DNA from: Stenotrophomonas raiganjensis (SeqCode)
GTDB taxonomy: Bacteria > Pseudomonadota > Gammaproteobacteria > Xanthomonadales > Xanthomonadaceae
Length of the DNA stretch: 64,000 nucleotides
Direction: 5' to 3'
Assembly: GCF_030658505.1 (NCBI RefSeq)
Contig: NZ_JAUTXR010000192.1
Coordinates: 67,256-131,255, forward strand
The notes under the pieces: model-generated
Told to the model about the DNA's origin: nothing
Database searches by the model: none
What the model saw: only the letters and a program-made list of their open reading frames with translations
Program-made: the position numbers and the translations under genes
In this document: positions 58,017 through 64,000 of the stretch, piece after piece
Layout: each line of letters opens with the position of its first letter
Numbering within the stretch: position 1 is the first letter of the stretch

Positions 58017-58164
58017 GGCGGCACCGGGCGCGGGAGGGAGGTCCACTGTGCTCCCCCAACCGGGGTTGAGGTCAAGCACGGCGCCGGTGTCATGCCCCCG
58101 TCGCCTGTGCCCGGTACAAAGGCCGGGTCCGCCAGCGACCAGCGCGGCCGAACGAAAAAACACC

Positions 58165-58191
58165 TAAAGTTGCTTCAGGTCCGGCCGATAC
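58165..58191 (+). promoter_or_regulatory. Sigma-28 (FliA) promoter of the chemoreceptor
   Basis: TAAA (58165-58168), 15 bp, GCCGATAC (58184-58191) matches the flagellar sigma-28 consensus TAAA-N15-GCCGATAA in seven of eight -10 positions. It ends 29 bp before the start codon. Confidence 0.9.
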
Positions 58192-58219
58192 AGGTGCGTC
58201 TTTCTGCCTGGAGTCTGTC

Positions 58220-60760
58220 ATGTCGGCCGTTGTTCCCCACCTCCGGTCCCTGCGCACGCGCCTTGGCACGTTGCGCTCGGCGTCCCCCGGCCTGCTGCGC
58301 TGGCTGCAGCCGCACCGGCTCAGCGTGGCCAACAAGCTCAAGGCGACCCTGTGGGTATGCGGCCTGGGGCTGGTCGCGATCGCCGCCGTCTACGCCTGGA
58401 CCGGTCACGCCAGCGGACAGGCTGCGCGCAGCCAGGCCAGCTACCAGCGCGGCAGCGATCTGGCCGCGAGCCTGGCCACGCGGGTGGCCGAAGCGCGCCG
58501 CCTGCAGACCCAGTATGCACGCAGTTTCAATGATGCCGACCGCAACCAGTTGCTGGTGACCCAGAAAGCTCTGCAGGCCGATCTGCAGGCGCTGCGTGCG
58601 ATGCCGATGGATGCCAGCCGGCGCAAGGCCCTGCAGGCGCTGACCGAGGCCGCCGACGCGTTCTCACAGGGTGTGGTGGCGCTGTTCGAACGTGTCGATG
58701 AAATGGGGCGCGGTGACGCTGGCCTTGCCGCTCAGCTGCAGCAGGCGGCCGATGCCCTGCAGGCGCAGGTGGACGCCCAGCAGCGACCGTCACTGGCGCT
58801 GTCACTGCAGAAGATGCGCCGCCAGGAGGCGCTGTTGCTGCTCGATGGCGATTCCACGCATGCCGATCGTGCGAGCGAAGAAAAACTGCCATTCGATCTG
58901 GCACTGGCCGGCCTGCCCACCGACGTGCAGGATGCGCTGCGCAGCGGCATGGAGGGCTACCAGATCGCATTGCTGGGCTACACCGCGGCCCGTGTCGGCC
59001 TGGATGTGGAGGCCCAGTCGCTGCTGGAGACGGCCGCTGGCGTGGCCCCCGCGCTGGCGGCATTCCAACAGGCGCAGGTGGCAGCGCTGGCTCGTGCACA
59101 GGCACGCCAGCAGGCGGGCGCGCGCACCATGAGCGTGTTGTTCGCACTGACGCTGCTGCTGGTTGCCGGTGTATTGATCACCAGCCTGGTACTGGTGCTG
59201 CGCGCAGTGCGCCAGCCGATCCAGGACACCCTGCGCTTCGCCAGCGATATCGCCGACGATCGCCTCGACACGGCCCTGCGCGTCTACAACGCCAACGACG
59301 AGATCGGCCAGCTGGCCCAGCGCCTGGTCGACATGCAGCAGCGCCTGCGCGCGCGCATCGAGACCGAGCGTGCGGTGGCGCGCGGCAACACCCGCGTGCG
59401 CCAGGCATTGGACAGCGCGCAGACCGGCCTGATGGTGATCGATGCGGAAGGGCAGGTCGCCTACGCCAATCCGGCACTGCAGCAGCAGCTTGGACTGCGG
59501 GGCGAAGACCTGGTGGGCAGTGACGCGGTACGCCTGCATCCGGCGTTGGCCAGCCTGGCCGGTGTGCGCCAGCGCGAGGAGCGCGAGATCGGCCATGCCG
59601 GCGTACGCTACCAGCTGATCGCCAACGTCATCATCGACGAAGGCCAGTTCCTCGGCGTGGCGGTGGAATGGCGCAGCCGTGCGCTGGAAACCCTGTTGGA
59701 AACCGAAGTGGCCGCGCTGGTCGATGCGGCCGCGCACGGTGACCTGCATGGCCGCATCGTGCTGGAGGGAAAGCAGGGCTTCGTGCGCACCCTGTCGACC
59801 AGCATCAATCGCCTGCTGGCCACGTTTGAAACCAACCTCGGCGATCTGCAGGCACTGCTGGCTGCGCTGGCCCGCGGTGACCTCAGCGTGCGCATGGACG
59901 GTGACCTGCAGGGGGTGTTCGCACGCATGCGCGATGATGCCAATGCCACTGTTGTACAGTTGGGGCACATCGTCACCCGAATCCAGCAGGCGACGTCCAG
60001 CCTCGATACCGGCGTTGGCGAGATCGTCGCCGGCCACCACGACCTGTCACAGCGCACCGAGCAGCAGGCGGCCAATCTGGAAGAGACTGCGGCGTCGATG
60101 CGTGAGCTGACCGATACCGTGGGCCGCAACGCCGATGCGGCCGGTCGCGCGGACGCGCTGGTCAAGGGGGCGGCAGCCGTGGCCCAGCGCGGTGGCGAGG
60201 CGGTTGGCCAGGTGGTGGCGACCATGCATGGCATCAGTGAAGCGTCACGGCGGATCGGTGACATCACCCAGCTGATCGATGGCATCGCCTTCCAGACCAA
60301 CATCCTTGCGCTCAACGCGGCGGTGGAAGCGGCGCGCGCCGGCGAGCAGGGCCGCAGCTTCGCCGTGGTCGCTGCTGAAGTGCGCCTGCTGGCGCAGCGC
60401 AGTGCCGAGGCGGCCAAGCAGATCAAGGGCTTGATCGAGGATTCGGTGGCGCGGGTCGGGCAGGGCAACCGGCAGGCCGAGCAGGCCGGCACCACGATGG
60501 GCGAGATCGTCGGCAGCGTGCAGCAGCTGGCGGATCTTCTGGCCGGCATCCGCAGTGCGTCGCAGGACCAGCATGCCGGCATCGCCCAGGTCAACCAGAC
60601 CATCGTGCAGATGGAGGCCAGTACCCAACGCAACGCCAGTCTGGTGGAAGAGGCAGGGGCCTCGACTGCGCAGATGCAGGCGCAGGTGCATGCCCTGGCA
60701 GAAGCGGTGGGCGCGTTCCGTTTGCAGCCAATGCCACGGGCGCGCGCTGCGGCGGCCTAG
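58220..60760 (+). CDS. Methyl-accepting chemotaxis protein with HAMP and PAS-like domains
   Basis: An 846-residue membrane chemoreceptor. Transmembrane helices near 44-62 and 300-325 frame a helical periplasmic sensor (~63-300, with long Gln/Ala-rich helices). HAMP (~326-380), a PAS-like domain (~395-480, QALDSAQTGLMVIDAEGQVAYANPALQQQLGLRGEDLVGSDAVRLHPA), a second HAMP-like stretch, and a signalling hairpin IDGIAFQTNILALNAAVEAARAGEQGRSFAVVAAEVRLLAQRSAEAAKQIKGLI. Methylation helices flank it. The promoter is sigma-28 dependent, so it is co-regulated with flagella. Confidence 0.95.
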   Translation: MSAVVPHLRSLRTRLGTLRSASPGLLRWLQPHRLSVANKLKATLWVCGLGLVAIAAVYAWTGHASGQAARSQASYQRGSDLAASLATRVAEARRLQTQYARSFNDADRNQLLVTQKALQADLQALRAMPMDASRRKALQALTEAADAFSQGVVALFERVDEMGRGDAGLAAQLQQAADALQAQVDAQQRPSLALSLQKMRRQEALLLLDGDSTHADRASEEKLPFDLALAGLPTDVQDALRSGMEGYQIALLGYTAARVGLDVEAQSLLETAAGVAPALAAFQQAQVAALARAQARQQAGARTMSVLFALTLLLVAGVLITSLVLVLRAVRQPIQDTLRFASDIADDRLDTALRVYNANDEIGQLAQRLVDMQQRLRARIETERAVARGNTRVRQALDSAQTGLMVIDAEGQVAYANPALQQQLGLRGEDLVGSDAVRLHPALASLAGVRQREEREIGHAGVRYQLIANVIIDEGQFLGVAVEWRSRALETLLETEVAALVDAAAHGDLHGRIVLEGKQGFVRTLSTSINRLLATFETNLGDLQALLAALARGDLSVRMDGDLQGVFARMRDDANATVVQLGHIVTRIQQATSSLDTGVGEIVAGHHDLSQRTEQQAANLEETAASMRELTDTVGRNADAAGRADALVKGAAAVAQRGGEAVGQVVATMHGISEASRRIGDITQLIDGIAFQTNILALNAAVEAARAGEQGRSFAVVAAEVRLLAQRSAEAAKQIKGLIEDSVARVGQGNRQAEQAGTTMGEIVGSVQQLADLLAGIRSASQDQHAGIAQVNQTIVQMEASTQRNASLVEEAGASTAQMQAQVHALAEAVGAFRLQPMPRARAAAA

Positions 60761-60790
60761 CTTGCGGTTCCTTGTCGGCTGGCGGGGAAT

Positions 60791-60857
60791 CAGCCGAGCG
60801 TAGGCTCGGCTCTACATCGGCTGCAGGAACACTGTAGAGCCGAGCCCATGCTCGGCT
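60791..60857. repeat. Two SMAG palindromes facing each other
   Basis: AGCCGAGCGTAGGCTCGGCT then CTAC (60791-60815) and GTAG then AGCCGAGCCCATGCTCGGCT (60834-60857) between the convergent chemoreceptor and flavoreductase ends. Confidence 0.85.
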
Positions 60858-60881
60858 CACGCCAGCGTTCGGCGACAGGTA

Positions 60882-63404
60882 TCAATACACGTCGCGGCGG
60901 TAGCGCCCGGTCTCCAGCAGCGTTTCCACTGCGTCATCACCCAGCGCGGCGCGCAGCACCTGGTCCACGCCTTCGGCCATGCCCTGCAGCGAGCCGCAGA
61001 CATGGATCACCGCACCGCGCTGCATCCACTCGCGCAGCGCATCGACGGCCGCACCCAGGCGATCCTGCACGTAGCCACCCTCACCATCGCGCGAAAACGC
61101 CAGGTCCACCCGTGCAAGATGGCCGTCGGCCTGCCAGGCCTCGATCTCGTCGGCGAACAGGAAGTCGTGTGCGCGCTGGCGCTCACCGAACAGCAGCCAG
61201 TGCCCGTGCTCGCCTGCGTGGGCAGCTTCGCGCAACAGGCTGCGCAGGCCGGCAATGCCGGTGCCGTTGCCGATCAGCACCATCGGGGCAGTACCGACAC
61301 GATGGAATCCAGGATTGTGGTGCACACGGGCGACGATGCTGGCACCGATCGGCGCATGCAGCGACAGCCAGCCCGAACCCAGCCCTGCACGCCCTGAGGC
61401 GTCCTGCACCAGCCGCACCACCAGATCCACCACGCCATCATCCGTGCAGGAGGCGATCGAGTACTCGCGGCCAGGCAGCAGCGGCAGCCCTGCCAGCCAC
61501 AGGCAGGCGTCCTGCACCGCCAGCGCGGCATCGGCATCGGGCAGCTCGCGTTCACTGGCCAGGGCCAGCAGTGTGCGCGGATGGCCGTCGACCAGCAGCG
61601 GCTGCAGCGGATCCAATCCGTGCGCCTTCAACACCGCGCTGGCATGCCGCGCGTTGTGGCGCGGCGCGATGTGCAGGATGTCACCTGCCTGCCACTGCAC
61701 ATCGGCCGGCGTGGCAAGGCGGACACGCCAGATGGCCCCGCCGATGCTGCCCGGGTTGAGACGGTCGCGGCCGAGCAGGCGCCACTCATGCATCTTTGTC
61801 GCCGCAGGCAGCACGCTGTCATCGGTGGTGATGCCGGTCAGCGCACCCAGCTGCTGCTGCCACTTGCGCAGCGCCGGTAACGAAGCGGCATCGACATCGA
61901 TGCGCTCGAACAGCGGACGCGCGCCGTTGCCGATCAGCCAGCCATCGAACTGGCGGCCGAAGCCGCAGTAATGCGGGTACTGGCGGTCACCCAGCGCGAG
62001 CAGGCCGAACTGCAGGCCCGACAGGTCCAGGCGTTGCGCGAGCAGCCGTCGCGCCGCGCGGCGCGCCGCATCCGGCGGCTCGCCATCGCCGAAGGTGCTC
62101 AGCACGAACAGAGCGTGCGTGGTGAGCCCCAGTTGAGGCGCATCGACGCGCGCCAGCGGCAGTACCTGCACGGCATGGCCGGCCGCCTGCAGCTGCGCGG
62201 CCGCACGCCATGCCAGTTGCTCGGCCAGGCCGCTCTGGCTGGCGTGCACCACCCGCCACGGTTTGCCAGCGCCATCGGCAGACAGCGTGGGCAGTGACTT
62301 GCGCAGCCCCTGCGCGGCATGCTGGCCGCGGCGGCGGTCCAGGTACAGCATCCAGCCGGTGATGAAGAACAGGCTCATGCCCAGGCTGCTGAGCATCACT
62401 ACCACGCGCCCGGGCACGCCGAAGTAGCTGCCCGAATGCAGCGCGAACACGCTGGTGGCCAGCTGTCCGCCAGCGCCCTGGCGTGCGTACGGGCGTGCAT
62501 CGAGAACCGCTCCGCTGGCCGGATCAAGCTGCAGCAGGTCATGCGCACGATCATGATGGCCGCCGCGCTGCGATGGATCACCGGCCATCACCCGAACGTT
62601 CAGTGCCTGCCCGGGCTTCTCCGGCAGGCGCAGGTCGATGAAACCGGTACGCACGCCGGGCAGTGCGTACAGCGTGGCCTCGACTCGATCCAGATCCAGT
62701 GCCGCATGGACGGCAACCTTGTGCTTTGCCGCCGGCGCCACGCCCAGCAGAGCGTTGGCTGCGTTGCGATACCAGTCGAACGACCACCACAGGCCGGTCA
62801 GCGCACTCATCAGGTAGATCAGCAATACCCAGGTGCCGACCACTGAGTGCAGGCTCCACAGGAAGCTTCGGCCGCGACGCTTCCATTCCACCGCCAGCCA
62901 GCTGCGCCAGTGCCACCAGCGCCGTGGCCAGCGAAGGTAGAGGCCGGACAGGGTGAAGAACAGCAGCGCGATGGCACAGCTGCCGGTGATCCACTTGCCA
63001 CGTTCGCCAGCGGCCAGGTGGCGATGCAGGTCCTCTACGAAATCGAAGAACGCCTGCCCGCGCAGGGCGCTGAAGTGCTCACCGCTGTACGGATCGAAGT
63101 ACACCCAGTGTTCCTTGCCGCCGGCAAAGCGCGCGACCGATGGTCGCTGGCCGGTGGCATCCACGCGCAGGCGCTGCAGCGGGCGTTCACTGCCGGCCTG
63201 CAGCAGCGGCACCAGCTCGCTGAGTGCCAACGGAGGTTGGCCTTCGGCGTGGTGTTCGGCGATTCCGGCGAAACCGGGATTGGCCGCCCGCAGCAGTTCG
63301 TCCTCGAAGGACAGCACGGCACCACTGAGGCCCATCACGGCCAGCACGGCACCGGCAGTGATGCCCAGCAACCAGTGCAGTTGGAACAGGACGTTCTTGA
63401 ACAT
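60882..63404 (-). CDS. PepSY-domain membrane protein fused to a CysJ-like flavodoxin/FNR reductase
   Basis: An 840-residue fusion. Residues 1-385: PepSY-associated transmembrane region with four helices (near 8-33, 145-165, 190-215, 330-360). Residues 390-530: flavodoxin (VVHASQSGLAEQLAWRAAAQLQ, VLSTFGDGEPPDAARRAARRLL, FGLLALGDRQYPHYCGFGRQFD). Residues 545-840: FNR/CysJ reductase (EYSIASCTDDGVVDLVVRLV, IGNGTGIAGLRSLLREA, HVCGSLQGMAEGVDQVL). This architecture is found in ferric-siderophore and PiuB-type reductases. A Fur-like site precedes it. Electrons from NADPH would pass through FMN to the membrane domain. Confidence 0.92.
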   Translation of the reverse strand: MFKNVLFQLHWLLGITAGAVLAVMGLSGAVLSFEDELLRAANPGFAGIAEHHAEGQPPLALSELVPLLQAGSERPLQRLRVDATGQRPSVARFAGGKEHWVYFDPYSGEHFSALRGQAFFDFVEDLHRHLAAGERGKWITGSCAIALLFFTLSGLYLRWPRRWWHWRSWLAVEWKRRGRSFLWSLHSVVGTWVLLIYLMSALTGLWWSFDWYRNAANALLGVAPAAKHKVAVHAALDLDRVEATLYALPGVRTGFIDLRLPEKPGQALNVRVMAGDPSQRGGHHDRAHDLLQLDPASGAVLDARPYARQGAGGQLATSVFALHSGSYFGVPGRVVVMLSSLGMSLFFITGWMLYLDRRRGQHAAQGLRKSLPTLSADGAGKPWRVVHASQSGLAEQLAWRAAAQLQAAGHAVQVLPLARVDAPQLGLTTHALFVLSTFGDGEPPDAARRAARRLLAQRLDLSGLQFGLLALGDRQYPHYCGFGRQFDGWLIGNGARPLFERIDVDAASLPALRKWQQQLGALTGITTDDSVLPAATKMHEWRLLGRDRLNPGSIGGAIWRVRLATPADVQWQAGDILHIAPRHNARHASAVLKAHGLDPLQPLLVDGHPRTLLALASERELPDADAALAVQDACLWLAGLPLLPGREYSIASCTDDGVVDLVVRLVQDASGRAGLGSGWLSLHAPIGASIVARVHHNPGFHRVGTAPMVLIGNGTGIAGLRSLLREAAHAGEHGHWLLFGERQRAHDFLFADEIEAWQADGHLARVDLAFSRDGEGGYVQDRLGAAVDALREWMQRGAVIHVCGSLQGMAEGVDQVLRAALGDDAVETLLETGRYRRDVY

Positions 63405-63451
63405 CGAGGGAGAGGGGCCCGGGAGGCTGCCGCCCGCATCCTGCGCAACAG

Positions 63452-63470
63452 CAAATGAGAATTAGTCGCG
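63452..63470 (-). promoter_or_regulatory. Fur-box-like site upstream of the PepSY-flavoreductase gene
   Basis: AAATGAGAATTAGTC keeps the core of the xanthomonad/pseudomonad Fur box (AATGAGAAT...), about 50 bp upstream of the gene start at 63404. The right half is degenerate, so iron regulation is likely but not certain. Confidence 0.55.
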
Positions 63471-63513
63471 GAATTCTCCGTGGCGCTCCGGCTGCGGTCA
63501 AGCAGGGTTTTGT

Positions 63514-63535
63514 TGCAGGGCTTTGCAGCCCTGCA
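63514..63535. repeat. Palindrome 1 of the mosaic
   Basis: TGCAGGGCT-TTGC-AGCCCTGCA, a perfect 9-bp stem. Confidence 0.85.
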
Positions 63536-63587
63536 CCCGCTACAAGCCGGAGCAACGTCAACGTCAAAAGCTGGCTTTCCGTGGGTT

Positions 63588-63688
63588 GGCGGGGTGGTCC
63601 GGTTGAGGGGGACGCTGCAAGTACGTCCATGTAAGCTCGGTCGCCGCATCCATGCGGCTCACGCCCCCTCAACCGGACCCACCCCGCC
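63588..63688. repeat. Palindrome 2: ~24-bp arms around a 52-bp core
   Basis: Left arm 63588-63611 and right arm 63664-63688 (GG-TCCGGTTGAGGGGG class) pair with a single-base bulge. The core contains a second palindrome GCCGCAT-CC-ATGCGGC at 63643-63658. Confidence 0.88.
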
Positions 63689-63690
63689 TT

Positions 63691-63713
63691 CGACAGATTT
63701 CCGCGATCTGTCG
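63691..63713. repeat. Palindrome 3
   Basis: CGACAGAT-TTCCGCG-ATCTGTCG. Confidence 0.8.
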
Positions 63714-63724
63714 GAAATACTCTT

Positions 63725-63765
63725 GGGGTCAGATCCGTTTTCCGTAGGAAAACGGATCTGACCCC
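63725..63765. repeat. Palindrome 4: perfect 19-bp arms with a 3-base loop
   Basis: GGGGTCAGATCCGTTTTCC, loop GTA, and its exact complement. The longest perfect inverted repeat in the window; it lacks a T-tract. Confidence 0.92.
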
Positions 63766-63782
63766 GGAATTTCATTCGATAT

Positions 63783-63838
63783 CTGACAGATGTGTCGACC
63801 AAGGTCGACACCTACCAACAGCCGCGAAGATCTGTCAG
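63783..63838. repeat. Palindrome 5: nested stems with an embedded SMAG copy
   Basis: Outer stem CTGACAGAT (63783-63791) / ATCTGTCAG (63830-63838); inner stem GTGTCGACC (63792-63800) / GGTCGACAC (63803-63811) ending in CTAC at 63812-63815, i.e. a SMAG element with its GTAG head on the minus strand placed inside another palindrome. Confidence 0.88.
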
Positions 63839-63842
63839 AGGT

Positions 63843-63943
63843 GGGGCGGTGTGGGTGGTCAGGACCGTTGGCGCCATGGATGGCGCCATCGAGCCCCCAT
63901 GGACGGGTTTACGGCGTGTCCTGACCACCCACAGTGCCCCGCC
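63843..63943. repeat. Palindrome 6: 16-bp perfect arms around a 52-bp core
   Basis: TGTGGGTGGTCAGGAC (63850-63865) pairs exactly with GTCCTGACCACCCACA (63918-63933), with imperfect extension outward (GGGGCGG / CCCCGCC). The core holds a direct pair TGGCGCCA...TGGCGCCA. Confidence 0.88.
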
Positions 63944-63960
63944 ATCCCACGAAATGCCCG

Positions 63961-63984
63961 CTTTGGCTTTGGCTTTGGCTTTGG
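63961..63984 (+). repeat. CTTTGG hexamer tandem repeat, four units
   Basis: Four perfect CTTTGG units, followed by degenerate CTGTTG/CCGTTG units running to the window edge; a simple-sequence array likely to vary in copy number. Confidence 0.9.
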
Positions 63985-64000
63985 CTGTTGCCGTTGCATT

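Larger units (their letters stand above)
63405..64000. other. Palindrome mosaic region at the right edge
   Basis: About 600 bp with no coding frame of any credibility, made almost wholly of inverted repeats described individually, plus a hexamer tandem at the end. Confidence 0.8.

Noticed and set aside
63500..64000. CRISPR array
   Set aside because: The repeats are different palindromes, not a single direct repeat with equal spacers, and no cas genes are in the window.

Overview
The window is high-GC chromosomal DNA from a Stenotrophomonas species, most likely the S. maltophilia complex (Xanthomonadaceae). The evidence is the gene content, the xanthomonad-type gene blocks (rhlB divergent from trxA-rho; ftsEX-ung-rpoH; purHD; prmA-fis; accBC-aroQ), and about fifteen copies of short GTAG-headed palindromes of the SMAG/REP type known from S. 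maltophilia.

Layout. 1-8.2 kb: tail of an exported protein, monomeric NADP isocitrate dehydrogenase (icd), a four-gene cassette with an MglA-like GTPase and two Roadblock/LC7 proteins, the isocitrate dehydrogenase kinase/phosphatase aceK, and a TonB-like secreted protein. 8.2-11.2 kb: a membrane diguanylate cyclase and an unrecognised gene. 11.25-19.27 kb: a roughly 7.9 kb genomic island bounded by 97-bp direct repeats that duplicate the 3' end of rho. It carries a tyrosine recombinase, a possible HUH-type Rep-like protein, a large DUF2254-like membrane protein, a serine resolvase, an XRE regulator and three small exported or membrane proteins. The inserted element supplies a synonymous rho 3' end and a new terminator; the old rho tail and old terminator are stranded at 11217-11347.

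19.2-32.1 kb is core: rho, trxA, rhlB, a methyltransferase whose ribosome-binding site lies in a perfect hairpin, ftsE-ftsX, a tandem-receiver regulator, ung, rpoH, purD, purH. 32.3-38.1 kb is a tight six-gene operon resembling E. coli ynbABCD (CDP-alcohol phosphatidyltransferase, hydrolase-methyltransferase fusion, PAP2-tyrosine phosphatase fusion, CdsA-like enzyme) with an extra acyltransferase and a small membrane protein, forming a self-contained envelope-lipid module. 38.2-44.3 kb returns to core genes: fis, a DUF3426 protein, prmA, two small unknowns, accC, accB, aroQ.

44.7-64 kb is a mixed accessory/metabolic stretch: DOPA-dioxygenase-like protein, PEP-mutase-family enzyme, a quinone-reductase/TetR pair with a clear 31-bp operator, DD-peptidase-like enzyme, lipoprotein alkaline phosphatase, LysR regulator, solute-binding-like protein, carotenoid oxygenase with a DUF2141 partner, a NarL-type two-component system, VOC protein, arylamine N-acetyltransferase, a chemoreceptor with a sigma-28 promoter, and a PepSY-flavoreductase fusion with a Fur-like site. 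The last ~500 bases are a mosaic of nested long palindromes ending in a CTTTGG hexamer repeat. No rRNA, tRNA, CRISPR array or transposase gene was seen.
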